This document shows positions 31,778 to 41,167 of a stretch of DNA of 41,922 nt, in pieces. Origin of the DNA: Bryobacterales bacterium (GTDB lineage Bacteria > Acidobacteriota > Terriglobia > Bryobacterales > Bryobacteraceae); contig PLRJ01000178.1 in assembly GCA_003163855.1 (NCBI GenBank), positions 841 to 42,762 on the forward strand. Direction: 5' to 3'. The notes beneath the pieces are model-generated. The model worked only from the letters and a program-made list of their open reading frames with translations. It had not been told where the DNA came from and searched no databases. Positions within the stretch are counted from its first letter, which is position 1, and every line of letters starts with the position of its first letter. The position numbers and the translations under genes were made by a program.

Positions 31778-32797
31778 CTAAAGAGTATCATGGGAAGCGC
31801 TTCTGGCACGCTCCAGCCACGTCTCGTAAATGAAGTTTTCCTGGTCTGCCTTCCACAGCACGTCCGGCACGGCGCGCAACTGGTTTCTGGTCACCAGCGG
31901 AGGATTTTGGGCGGCAGTTTGCGTTTCCGCCAGCGCCTCAATCTGCTTCTTCGTCCAGTCTGGAAACTTCAACTTTTCATTCAGCCAGAACGCCACCGCA
32001 CGATTGAGATAGTCAGGCTGGCGCGTGTCGCTGGCCCAGTCAGCAGCGTAAACGCGTTTGCCGTTCAGGGTCTGGATTGATGCTTGCCGATCGCCCAGGA
32101 ACGGCAACGCCTGATAAGCCGCGGCCTGGCAGATTCTCTTGTTGTTTTCAGTCCAAAGCCCCGCCCCGCCCGCCAGCACGCAAGCGCGAATGCTGGAATC
32201 AATCGCGCAAGCCAGCGATGCCGGGAACGATCCGCTCCCAAACGCCAGCACCCCGATATGCTCACTATCCACATCTTTGCGGCTGGCCAGATAATTCGCG
32301 GCCTGCAGAATATCCGAAACCATAAGGCCGGTGAGACGCACCGCGAGTTCAGCCGGTAGCGCCGCTTCTTCATGCTGGCTGCCGCCGGAGCGAAGGTCCT
32401 TGTTTCGTTCGAACTCGCCGATAGGATCGTAGGTCAGAACCACGGCTCCCGCGTTTGCATACATCACTCCGGCCGCCGCCGCGTACCAGGCAGATTTATC
32501 TTCACCTTCGTCGTTGATAACAATCAATGCCGGATGCCTGACGATAGTGGCGCCCGGCTGGTGATAAACAATGGCCGGCACGCGCAGCTTGTAAACGGTA
32601 TTGAAGGCTACCCGGTCGGCGTCCACCTTAGCCGTGACCGAGAACTGACCATAGCGCTTATCCTGAAGTTCCGGCAGCGTTTCCGGCACGTGCAAGGTGC
32701 TCCTCATCCGCTGCCGGAGTTCTGTCAAATTGGCACGATCTGCTGCAAAAACAGCATGGCTACAGATCAATGCCAGCAAACTGATCAAAACGCGCAT
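31778..32797 (-). CDS. Exported alpha/beta hydrolase-like protein lacking the usual nucleophile
   Basis: A 339-residue protein with a signal peptide (MRVLISLLALICSHAVFAAD). The hydrolase core resembles the acetyl-xylan-esterase-like/DLH group: PALIVINDEGEDKSAW, AGAVVLTYDPIGEFER, ILQAANYLASRKDVDSEHIGVLAFGSGSFPAS. At the nucleophile elbow the family usually reads 'iGv.G.SgGg', whereas here it is IGVLAFG187SGS, so Ser is replaced by Gly with Ser188 next to it. No clear catalytic His motif follows. It may be an inactive or redirected family member. It is encoded 15 bp after the PIG-L gene on the same strand, suggesting co-expression of two exported proteins. Confidence 0.7.
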   Translation of the reverse strand: MRVLISLLALICSHAVFAADRANLTELRQRMRSTLHVPETLPELQDKRYGQFSVTAKVDADRVAFNTVYKLRVPAIVYHQPGATIVRHPALIVINDEGEDKSAWYAAAAGVMYANAGAVVLTYDPIGEFERNKDLRSGGSQHEEAALPAELAVRLTGLMVSDILQAANYLASRKDVDSEHIGVLAFGSGSFPASLACAIDSSIRACVLAGGAGLWTENNKRICQAAAYQALPFLGDRQASIQTLNGKRVYAADWASDTRQPDYLNRAVAFWLNEKLKFPDWTKKQIEALAETQTAAQNPPLVTRNQLRAVPDVLWKADQENFIYETWLERARSASHDTL

Positions 32798-32812
32798 GAG
32801 TCCATCAAAGCA

Positions 32813-33526
32813 TCAAGGCAGCAACGCTCGGCGGCTCTCCCAATGCCGCACGAAACCTTCCGCCTGCGGATAACCGCTCTGCGATCCCCGAAAGCGGGTA
32901 ACTTCCACCTGGCGCGGATACCACTTCTCCGGCTGCTGGGAAGCGTGCGCATAACAGGCCGCTCGCCGCGCTGTCTCAACCTCAGCGGCCGAGATATCCA
33001 CATACTCGGCGGGCGAAAACATCATCGTATCGTCGGCCACTTCGTAGTAATACAAGGCCGCCTTCTTGCCGCTGCTGAGCCACGCATCCAGCACCAGCAT
33101 AGAGATTGCCCGATGGTCGCGATGCTGGTCGATCGGCCATTGCGTAAACAGAATGTCAGGCTGCTCAGATTCCAACAGGCGTCGAAATTCCTGGTAATGC
33201 GCATCATCGACAATCGCGCGCCCATCCACTTGGCCGGCAAACGCGGCACGTGCCTTTAGAATCTCGCAGGCTTTTTTCGCCTCCGCTGTCCTGACAGTTC
33301 CGCACTGCGAAGGGTCGCTGCCTTTGCAGAATCCTTCGCCACGGTTCAGATACAGCAGAACAACGTCATGCCCCAGGGCCGTATAGCGGGCAATGGTGCC
33401 TGCGCAGCCGCATTCCGGATCACCGGGGTGCCCTCCGGCCACAACGATTTTCAGGCGTGTAGACGCGGTAGACAGAAGCGGCGCGGCCAAAGCCGATGTC
33501 ATCAGTTCACGGCGTGAAACAGGCAC
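32813..33526 (-). CDS. PIG-L/LmbE family deacetylase, Tat-exported
   Basis: A 237-residue zinc-dependent N-deacetylase. The N-terminus MPVSRRELMTSALAAPLLSTAS looks like a twin-arginine (SRRELM) signal, so the folded enzyme would be exported. The metal motif is GGHPGDPECGCAGT (His and Asp ligands; the usual form is HPDDE, and the HPGDPE variant is frequent in this subfamily as I recall), with the third ligand in QWPIDQHRDHRAIS. FRGSQSG and VEVTRF follow near the end. Family members remove acetyl groups from sugars such as GlcNAc-containing substrates. The substrate here is unknown. It starts the pair with the hydrolase gene. Confidence 0.85.
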   Translation of the reverse strand: MPVSRRELMTSALAAPLLSTASTRLKIVVAGGHPGDPECGCAGTIARYTALGHDVVLLYLNRGEGFCKGSDPSQCGTVRTAEAKKACEILKARAAFAGQVDGRAIVDDAHYQEFRRLLESEQPDILFTQWPIDQHRDHRAISMLVLDAWLSSGKKAALYYYEVADDTMMFSPAEYVDISAAEVETARRAACYAHASQQPEKWYPRQVEVTRFRGSQSGYPQAEGFVRHWESRRALLP

Positions 33527-33694
33527 AGGCAGTTTCTCTCCTTCCCTGCTAGCCTAATAGAAACGCGTCTGCTTCTGTTCAGCGGCGAACAAAAATCGTA
33601 ACCAGTGGCCGAAACCGGGAGTGCCTCCGCTGGATCTACAGGATGCCGTGCCCTTAATGAGATTGCTATTTCCGCCCTTCCGCCAGGCTGAAGC

Positions 33695-35524
33695 ATGGTG
33701 ACAGAAGAGAGCGACCAAAAGTTCTTTTCGGCGTGGAAAGATCGCCTGCAGGCGCTGAAAAACGTTCCGCCTGTGCTGCACATCGTTTGGGAGTCGGGTC
33801 CCAAGGTGGTGGTGCTTGGACTTGTTTATCGCGTGCTGGTGGCGCTCATTCCAGTAAGCATCGCCTGGGTAACCGGTCGGCTCGTCCAGCGCGTCGCCGA
33901 CATCTTCTACCACAAGGCGCCGCTTGACTCTTATTTGTGGTGGCTGGCCGGCGCGGAATTTTCCCTCGCCATCATTAGCAACATCATCAACCGCGTCATC
34001 GACTACTACGATTCCGTTCTGGCCGACCGCTATACCCGCCACGTCAGCATTGAGGTGATGCGCCACGCCTCGGCTTTAGATCTGCAAGCGTACGAGAATC
34101 CGGTCTTCTACGACCGCCTCGAGCGTGCCCGCGTCCAGGCTACCGACCGCCTCGGAATGATTCAGTCCATTGGCCGGCTGTTTCAACAATCCATCACCAC
34201 CATTTCAATTTGTGTGGCCATTATGTTCTACGCACCGTGGCTGCTGCTGGTGCTGGTGGGCTGCCTCATTCCCGCGTTCCTCGGTGAAAGCCACTTTGCC
34301 TTTTTGAGCTACGCAAAGAACTTCCGCCAGACCCCGGCCAAGCGCCAGCTCGATTACCTGCGCCAAGTGGGCGGCAGCAAGGAGGCCGCCAAGGAGCTAA
34401 AACTTTTTGGCCTCAGCGAATTCTTCACCGCTCGTTTTACCGATCTTTCCAACGGCATCTTCGACGAGAACCTGGCGCTTTCGCGCAAACGGCTCATCGC
34501 CGTCTCCCTGTTGTCCTTTCTCAGCACTTCCGGCTACTACGGATCCTACATCTGGGTCATCTACCGCACTGTGACGGGCGTGTTTACTATCAACCAGTTC
34601 ACGTTCCTGACGCAAAACATCATGAACGCGTCGAACAACATTTCGCAGATCTTCACCCTGCTTTCCGGCATTGCCGACCAGGCGTTGTTCCTGACCGATT
34701 TGCTGGAATTCTTCAAAATGGAACCGACGGTGAAATCAAAGCCGAACGCGCTGCCCGCGCCGCGGCCCATTCGCGACGGCTTCGAGTTTCAGAACGTATC
34801 GTTCCACTATCCCGGCGTCGACCGGCTGATTCTGGACGGCCTCAATTTTCGCCTCGAGCCCGGTGAACGCATCGCCCTGATAGGGCAAAACGGCCAAGGC
34901 AAGACCACCATCGTCAAGTTGATAACCAGGCTCTACGATCCCAGCGCCGGAAAAATTCTACTGGACGGAAACGATCTCCGCGACTACAACATTGAAGATC
35001 TGTGCCGCGAAATCGGCGTAATCTTTCAAGACTTCATGCGTTACGAAATGACCGCGCGCGAAAACATTGCGGTGGGCCGCATTGAGTATCTGGACGATCT
35101 GCCAAGGATCCGGGCGGCAGCGGAAAAAAGCCTCGCTGACGGTGTCGTGGAAAAGATCGGCGGTACCTACGAACAGATGCTGGGACGCCGCTTTGAAGGC
35201 GGCGTCGATCTGTCGGGCGGCGAGTGGCAGAAACTGGCGCTGGCGCGCGCTTATCTCCGTGAGTCGCAGGTTTTGATTCTGGATGAGCCCACGGCGGCTT
35301 TGGACGCCCGCGCCGAGGCCGAGGTGTTCGAACGCTTCAACGAACTCACCGTAGGCAAGATGGCGCTGTTTATTTCCCATAGGTTTTCAACCGTCCGTAT
35401 GGCGGAGCGAATCATTGTGCTGGAAAATGGACGTATTAGCGAGGAAGGCTCGCATGACCGGCTGATGGCTCGGGCCGGCACTTACGCGGAAATGTTTGAA
35501 CTGCAGGCGGCCAGCTATCGATAA
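33695..35524 (+). CDS. ABC exporter (fused permease and ATPase), possibly for glucan
   Basis: A 609-residue half-type exporter: a transmembrane domain with about six segments (residues 35-330), then a nucleotide-binding domain. Walker A is GQNGQGKTT, the Q loop is GVIFQDFMRYEM, the signature is LSGGEWQ, Walker B is VLILDEPTAALD and the switch His is in ISHRFST. It would work as a homodimer at the inner membrane. The gene ends 4 bp before the start of the glucan-synthase-like gene, and the NdvA family of beta-1,2-glucan exporters has the same layout (about 590 residues). Export of the product of the next gene is therefore likely but only inferred from position. The start is ATG 33695. Confidence 0.85.
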   Translation: MVTEESDQKFFSAWKDRLQALKNVPPVLHIVWESGPKVVVLGLVYRVLVALIPVSIAWVTGRLVQRVADIFYHKAPLDSYLWWLAGAEFSLAIISNIINRVIDYYDSVLADRYTRHVSIEVMRHASALDLQAYENPVFYDRLERARVQATDRLGMIQSIGRLFQQSITTISICVAIMFYAPWLLLVLVGCLIPAFLGESHFAFLSYAKNFRQTPAKRQLDYLRQVGGSKEAAKELKLFGLSEFFTARFTDLSNGIFDENLALSRKRLIAVSLLSFLSTSGYYGSYIWVIYRTVTGVFTINQFTFLTQNIMNASNNISQIFTLLSGIADQALFLTDLLEFFKMEPTVKSKPNALPAPRPIRDGFEFQNVSFHYPGVDRLILDGLNFRLEPGERIALIGQNGQGKTTIVKLITRLYDPSAGKILLDGNDLRDYNIEDLCREIGVIFQDFMRYEMTARENIAVGRIEYLDDLPRIRAAAEKSLADGVVEKIGGTYEQMLGRRFEGGVDLSGGEWQKLALARAYLRESQVLILDEPTAALDARAEAEVFERFNELTVGKMALFISHRFSTVRMAERIIVLENGRISEEGSHDRLMARAGTYAEMFELQAASYR

Positions 35525-35528
35525 AACA

Positions 35529-38500
35529 ATGGCAGATCCGTCCGTCAAGTTGGAAACAAAACCGGCGGCACAGCCGTTGAAGCTGAGCCAGCAGGAGCGC
35601 GAAGCCATGCGCGAACATGCCTGCCAGACCGCTCGCTCCTGCGCCTGGCTGGGTAACACACGCTCGTCCAAGCCGCGCGAGATTTGCAGGCGGTCGTTGA
35701 CGCGCTTAAACGAGCTGGAACGGAAGCTGTACGCCCTGAAAAGCGGCGAACCATCCGACGATTTAAAGTGGCTGTACGAAAATTTGCGGCTGGTCCATTC
35801 CGAATTGCAGGACCTGCGCGACGGCATTCGATCGTTAACCAAGCTTCCGGCCGTCCGCACGGCCACCGAAGATTCCATTCCCCGCGCCGTCATTCTGGCG
35901 CGCGCCATGCTCGCCGCCTGCAATTACAAGCTGACTGATGAAGTTTTCTCTTTTTACCTGGAGTCTGTCCAGGAAACCGAACCGCTGCGGCTGAGCGAGA
36001 TTTGGGGCATGCTGATGGCGCTAAAGCTCAGCCTGCTGGAACTGCTGTCGCAGCGCGGTAACCAGGCGCTGGAAGCCTTCGCCGCCCAGGGCGCCTCCGC
36101 GCCTTCGTTCGATCTGGCCGCACTCATTCGCAGCCTTCGCCTTATCGGCGAGCGCGACTGGCGCGATCCGCTGGAAAAACTTTCCCTCGTTCACCGCACG
36201 CTGCTACGCGATCCAGTCGGCGTTTATCCACGAATGGATTTCGACAGCCGCCAGGCTTATCTGCGCCAGGTTGCGCGCATTGCCGCGCACGCCGACATGA
36301 ATGAGGTTGATGTGGCTCGCCTCGCCGTGACGTTGGCCCAGGATGCCGCCGGAGTTAGCGTCATCGCCGATGCGCTGGGAGACCGCTCGGTACACGTCGG
36401 TTACTACCTGGTCGATGCTGTGGGGCAGGTGGAACTGTTCCATCGCGTCAACTATCGTCAGTCTCTCGGTTCGGCCATCGAAACATTATTCCGCCGTTTC
36501 CCCGACGAGATTTACATCATCGGCATCGAAGCCGTCACCTTGATAACGGTAGTGCTGCTCATCACCAGCCTGTTCCGCGCGCAAGGCGGATTCGGCGTGT
36601 TATTTGGCGCGCTGTTGTTGCTTCTGCCTGCGGCGCAAGCCGCGGTGGAGCTGATGAATTACATGGTGACCACGGTGCTTTCCCCGCGTGCCTTGCCAAA
36701 GCTCGATTTTTCCAAAGCGATTGACCCCGATTGCGCCACCATCATCGCCGTACCAACTCTGCTCATCAACGAAAAGCAGATTCGCCAACTGGTAGACGAT
36801 CTGGAAGTTCGCTACCTGGTGAATCGCGATCCCAATATCTTTTACGCTCTTCTGACTGATCTTCCCGATTCAGCCGAGCCGGCGGGCGAAACCGATCCGC
36901 GCATCGACCTGACTATTCACCTGATTGAAGAGCTCAATCTGCGCTACGCGGGCGAGCCTTACGGTGGGTTCTACTTGTTCCACCGCCATCGCGTTTATAA
37001 CCCGCGCGAAGGTGCCTGGATGGGGTTCGAGCGTAAACGCGGCAAACTGCTGGATCTGAATCAGCTGCTGCGAAACGCCTACGATCCCTTTCCAGTAAAG
37101 GCGGGCGACATGGCGCGGCTGCCGTTTATTCGCTACGTCCTGACGCTCGATTCCGATACGCAACTGCCGCGTGGATCCGCGGCCAAGATGATTGGCGCCA
37201 TGGCCCATCCCCTCAATCGGCCGCTCGTCGATCCGGAGTTGAACATCGTTACCCGCGGCTACGGCATTCTCCAGCCGCGCGTCGGCATCAGCGTTCATTC
37301 GGCCACACGTTCGCGCCTCGCCGGCATCTATTCGGGCGAAACCGGCTTCGATATTTACTCGCGCGCAGTTTCCGACGTCTATCAGGATTTATATGGCGAA
37401 GGAATCTTTACCGGCAAAGGAATCTACGACGTCGATGCTCTGCGCCAGGTGCTGGAGCATCGCTTCCCGCGTAACGCACTGCTCAGTCACGATCTGATTG
37501 AAGGCGCTTACGCGCGCGCCGGCTTGGCTTCCGATATCGAAGTCATTGACGATTACCCGTCGCACTACAGCGCCTACAACCGGCGAAAGCATCGCTGGCT
37601 GCGTGGCGACTGGCAGATTGTCCGCTGGATCTTCAACCGCGTGCCGGACGAATCACGCAAACTGGTGCGAAACCCCACTTCTCTCGTCTCGCGCTGGAAA
37701 ATTGTCGACAATCTGCGCCGCAGCCTAATGGAGCCTGCCACTTTCTTTCTGTTAGTGGCGGGATGGTTTATCCTGCCGGGCACGCCGCGCTTCTGGACCG
37801 TCGTCACTCTCGCTTTGTTATTCCTGCCCATTTATTTTCGCCTGATATTTTCGCTGATTCGCGCCGCCAACGGCCGCAGTATGACCGCGGTACGCGACTC
37901 ATTCATCGACTTCCTGACCTCGCACGTCAGCATCGCCCTCAACACTGCTTTTCTGGCTCATCAAGCCATGGTGGCCATCGATGCCATTGTCCGCACCATC
38001 ATTCGCACCTACATCACGCATCGCAGCTTGCTGGAGTGGGAAACGGCAACTGAAGCGGAACTGGGTATTCGCAAGCGGACGCCCGTAGATATTTACCTGG
38101 ATTGGACTCCGTTGTTGTCTCTGCTTCTGGCACTTGGGCTTTTTCTGCGTCCAAGCGCCGCGCCCTGGGCTCTCCCGTTCCTCATTCTCTGGGCCTGTTC
38201 AAAGCTGATCGTCAAGTGGTTGAATGCATCGCCGCATGACGATAATTTGACTTTGTCGGACAAACAGAAACTCTTCTTGCGCGAGATCGCGTTGCGCACG
38301 TGGCGCTATTTTGCCACTTTCTGCACCGAAGAAAACCATTGGCTGGTGCCCGACAACGTGCAGGAACAACCGTATCGCGTGGCCGAGCGGCTGTCGCCAA
38401 CGAACCTGGGTTTGCTTTTGAATTCACGCCAGGCGGCTTTCGAGTTCGGCTACCTCACTCTCTCCGAATTTGTAGATCTCACCGAGCGCACCTTCTCAAC

Positions 38501-40016
38501 CATTCTTCAATTGCCTCGTTACCATGGCCACTTCGTCAATTGGTATGAAACCCTGACGCTGAAACCCATTGAACCTCTGTTCATATCCAGCGTCGATAAC
38601 GGCAATTTTGTCGCATCGCTTTGGAGCCTGAAGGAAGGCTGCCGCGATCTTCTGCGGCGTCCCTTCTTAGTCCCAGCCAGCCTCAACGGTATTGCCGATT
38701 ATTTCTACCTGTTGGACGACGCCTCCGGAGATCGCGATGCCTGGACCAGCCTCTTTAAGCTGGCCGACGCCAACACATGGCTGCCTAAACTGCTGCAACT
38801 GCCGCCGCTGCACGGAACAACGCCTCCGTACGCACAGGCCGAGTTGCAGGCGCGTGTAACCGCTCTGCGCAACCAGGCTGAAGATTTCACGCCCTGGCTT
38901 CTGCCCGAATATAATTCGGTTCGCGCGCTTGACGCTTTCAAACTGCCCGATTTCGAACTGACACCCGCCAACGCCGAACGGTTCTATACGGCATTCGATA
39001 CAAATCTGCGCGCGCTGCTGGTGCAGCCGAATGTAGCCACCGAACAATACAACCTGGCCATCGATTTAATCGAACTGATTCCACATTGCCGTACCCGTCT
39101 CGAAAACGCCGGCGCGCGCTTACAAGCTCTAATTGCGAAATTTGAACATCTGTCGAAGGAGATGGACTTCTCTCTGCTGGCGGACAAGGGCCGTAACCTG
39201 CTCTCCATCGGCTACGACGCAGCGGCCGGGGAGTTGAACCAGTCCTGTTACGATCTCCTCGCATCCGAGGCCCGCACCGCAACCTTCGTCGCCGTCGCCA
39301 AGAACGATGTAGCACAAGAAGCCTGGTTCCGGCTGGGCCGCCAGCACACCGCATGCGAAGGCGAGACAACGCTGGTGTCCTGGACCGGCACCATGTTTGA
39401 ATACCTGATGCCCGCCATCTGGATGAAGTCACATCCCAACACGCTGCTCGACCGTGCCACACGCTCCGCCGTCAGGGCGCAGCAGAAATACGGAAGCGCT
39501 CACAACGTCCCGTGGGGTATTTCAGAGGCCGCCTATAGCAAGACGGATGAACAAGGTAACTACCAATACGCCGCCTTCGGAGTCCCCGGCTTGGCGCTCA
39601 ACGTTGCACGCGCGGGTTCTCTGGTCGTCTCGCCGTACTCCAGCTGCCTGGCGCTGTTAATGGACCCGGCAGCTGCCATTCAAAATCTCGAACAGATGGC
39701 TGGGAAAGAGTGGCTGTCCGATTATGGTTTTTACGAATCGGCTGATTACACCAGCGCCGCGGCGCGGGCGTTCCGTGCACGCAAATTCAATCTTGTCCGC
39801 TGCTGGATGGTGCACCATCAGGGCATGAGCCTGGCTTCCATTTGCAATCTACTCTGCGACGGACCCTTCCAGCGCTGGTTCCATGCCGATCGCCTGGTGC
39901 AAGCCAGCGAGATGATTCTGCAGGAGCGGCCGCTGCACTCTAAACCCATCACCGACCAGCAGCCGCGCCGCGTTATGCCCTTTTCCGGAACCGCAGCCAA
40001 GACGGCGAAGGCTTAG
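35529..40016 (+). CDS. ndvB: NdvB-like beta-1,2-glucan synthase lacking the GH94 domain (GT84 plus glycoamylase-like domain)
   Basis: A 1495-residue membrane protein, about half the usual length of cyclic beta-1,2-glucan synthases. The N-terminus (about 1-330) is a helical soluble region. Membrane segments start at about 337. The GT84 domain follows with TLDSDTQLPRGSAAKMIGAM near residue 537-556, GKGIYDVDALRQVLE and HDLIEGAYARAGLASDIEV, then HRWLRGDWQIV. More membrane segments lie at about 735-890. The C-terminal third has NHWLVPDNVQ, RYHGHFVNWYETLTLKP, SWTGTMFEYLMP, VPWGISEAAYSKTD, MVHHQGMSLASICN and ERPLHSKPI, matching the glycoamylase-like (cyclisation/transglycosylation) domain of CGS. 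The GH94 phosphorylase part that normally follows is absent; the stop at 40014 is followed directly by galM. Upstream is the ABC exporter. ATG 35529 fits 4 bp after its stop. Confidence 0.82.
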   Translation: MADPSVKLETKPAAQPLKLSQQEREAMREHACQTARSCAWLGNTRSSKPREICRRSLTRLNELERKLYALKSGEPSDDLKWLYENLRLVHSELQDLRDGIRSLTKLPAVRTATEDSIPRAVILARAMLAACNYKLTDEVFSFYLESVQETEPLRLSEIWGMLMALKLSLLELLSQRGNQALEAFAAQGASAPSFDLAALIRSLRLIGERDWRDPLEKLSLVHRTLLRDPVGVYPRMDFDSRQAYLRQVARIAAHADMNEVDVARLAVTLAQDAAGVSVIADALGDRSVHVGYYLVDAVGQVELFHRVNYRQSLGSAIETLFRRFPDEIYIIGIEAVTLITVVLLITSLFRAQGGFGVLFGALLLLLPAAQAAVELMNYMVTTVLSPRALPKLDFSKAIDPDCATIIAVPTLLINEKQIRQLVDDLEVRYLVNRDPNIFYALLTDLPDSAEPAGETDPRIDLTIHLIEELNLRYAGEPYGGFYLFHRHRVYNPREGAWMGFERKRGKLLDLNQLLRNAYDPFPVKAGDMARLPFIRYVLTLDSDTQLPRGSAAKMIGAMAHPLNRPLVDPELNIVTRGYGILQPRVGISVHSATRSRLAGIYSGETGFDIYSRAVSDVYQDLYGEGIFTGKGIYDVDALRQVLEHRFPRNALLSHDLIEGAYARAGLASDIEVIDDYPSHYSAYNRRKHRWLRGDWQIVRWIFNRVPDESRKLVRNPTSLVSRWKIVDNLRRSLMEPATFFLLVAGWFILPGTPRFWTVVTLALLFLPIYFRLIFSLIRAANGRSMTAVRDSFIDFLTSHVSIALNTAFLAHQAMVAIDAIVRTIIRTYITHRSLLEWETATEAELGIRKRTPVDIYLDWTPLLSLLLALGLFLRPSAAPWALPFLILWACSKLIVKWLNASPHDDNLTLSDKQKLFLREIALRTWRYFATFCTEENHWLVPDNVQEQPYRVAERLSPTNLGLLLNSRQAAFEFGYLTLSEFVDLTERTFSTILQLPRYHGHFVNWYETLTLKPIEPLFISSVDNGNFVASLWSLKEGCRDLLRRPFLVPASLNGIADYFYLLDDASGDRDAWTSLFKLADANTWLPKLLQLPPLHGTTPPYAQAELQARVTALRNQAEDFTPWLLPEYNSVRALDAFKLPDFELTPANAERFYTAFDTNLRALLVQPNVATEQYNLAIDLIELIPHCRTRLENAGARLQALIAKFEHLSKEMDFSLLADKGRNLLSIGYDAAAGELNQSCYDLLASEARTATFVAVAKNDVAQEAWFRLGRQHTACEGETTLVSWTGTMFEYLMPAIWMKSHPNTLLDRATRSAVRAQQKYGSAHNVPWGISEAAYSKTDEQGNYQYAAFGVPGLALNVARAGSLVVSPYSSCLALLMDPAAAIQNLEQMAGKEWLSDYGFYESADYTSAAARAFRARKFNLVRCWMVHHQGMSLASICNLLCDGPFQRWFHADRLVQASEMILQERPLHSKPITDQQPRRVMPFSGTAAKTAKA

Positions 40017-40027
40017 CGCCGTGGCAT

Positions 40028-41167
40028 ATGATGTCTGCTGTGCCCCCAGCTTTGACCAGACGCCACTTGCTAACGCTTGCGTCCTCATTTCCAATATTTG
40101 CTCTAGCTAAAAAACCAATGACCACCATCAATAAACAACACTGGGGCGATACCTCCGCCGGCGAGGCTGTCTATCTTTTCACCATGCGCAACGCCAATGG
40201 CATGGAAGTGTCCATCACCAATTTTGGCGGCCGCATCGTCACTTTGAAAACAGCTGACAAGCAAGGCAAATTCGAAGACCTGGTGCTCGGCTTCGACACA
40301 CTTGCTCCCTACCTGGAAAAGAATCCATTTTTCGGAGCGTTGGCGGGACGCTATGCGAACCGTATCGCCAATGGCGAGTTCACCCTCGATGGCCACACCT
40401 ATCATCTGCTCAAGAACAACGGCCCCAACTCGCTGCACGGCGGCGCGCTGGGCTTTGATAAGAAAGTCTGGACGGCCCAACAGGTAGACGATGGCGTCCA
40501 ACTCACCTATGTCAGCAAAGACGGCGAAGAAGGTTATCCCGGTAAGTTGACGTCCACCGTCACCTACACGCTAGGCGCCGATAACGCACTCAAGCTTGCT
40601 TACCACGCGGTGACCGACAAGGACACCGTACTGAACCTCACCAATCACTGCTACTTCAATCTGGCTGGGCACGCCAACGGCAACATTCTCGATCACGTGG
40701 TTACCATCCATGCCAGCCGCATTACGCCCGTAAACGCCAACCTGATCCCAACGGGCGAGTTAGCTCCTGTGCAGGGCACTCCCTTCGACTTCCTGACGCC
40801 GCACAGAATCGGCGATCGCATCGATTCCAAAGACCAGCAGATGCAATACGGCACCGGCTACGATCACAACTTCGTGCTGGACAAGAGCGGCGCTCCGCCC
40901 AGCCTGGCCGCGCATATCCTTGAACCAAAATCAGGCCGCATTATGGAAGTGCTGACCACCCAGCCCGGCGTGCAGTTCTACACCGGCAACCATCTGCCCG
41001 AAAAAACCATCGGCAAAGGCGGAGCGGTTTACGGTTTCCGCGCCGGCATCTGTTTTGAGACGCAGCACTTTCCCGATTCACCCAATCACCCATCATTTCC
41101 AACGTCGGAATTGAAGCCGGGACAACAGTACAACCAGACGACGATCTTCCGTTTCTCTCACGCTTAG
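40028..41167 (+). CDS. galM: Aldose 1-epimerase (galactose mutarotase), exported
   Basis: A 379-residue mutarotase that interconverts alpha- and beta-anomers of aldoses. Motifs: ITNFGGRIVTL, GRYANRIANGEF, NGPNSLHGG, LTNHCYFNLAGH (catalytic His), GYDHNFVLD and FETQHFPDSPN (catalytic Glu region). The N-terminus TRRHLLTLASSFPIFALAKK looks like a twin-arginine-type signal, which would place the enzyme in the periplasm. The Tat motif is partial (RR without a clear Phe/Leu pattern), so export is probable and not certain. It is 11 bp after the glucan-synthase-like gene on the same strand and is probably part of that operon. A cytoplasmic start at the internal ATG before TTINKQ is possible. Confidence 0.88.
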   Translation: MMSAVPPALTRRHLLTLASSFPIFALAKKPMTTINKQHWGDTSAGEAVYLFTMRNANGMEVSITNFGGRIVTLKTADKQGKFEDLVLGFDTLAPYLEKNPFFGALAGRYANRIANGEFTLDGHTYHLLKNNGPNSLHGGALGFDKKVWTAQQVDDGVQLTYVSKDGEEGYPGKLTSTVTYTLGADNALKLAYHAVTDKDTVLNLTNHCYFNLAGHANGNILDHVVTIHASRITPVNANLIPTGELAPVQGTPFDFLTPHRIGDRIDSKDQQMQYGTGYDHNFVLDKSGAPPSLAAHILEPKSGRIMEVLTTQPGVQFYTGNHLPEKTIGKGGAVYGFRAGICFETQHFPDSPNHPSFPTSELKPGQQYNQTTIFRFSHA

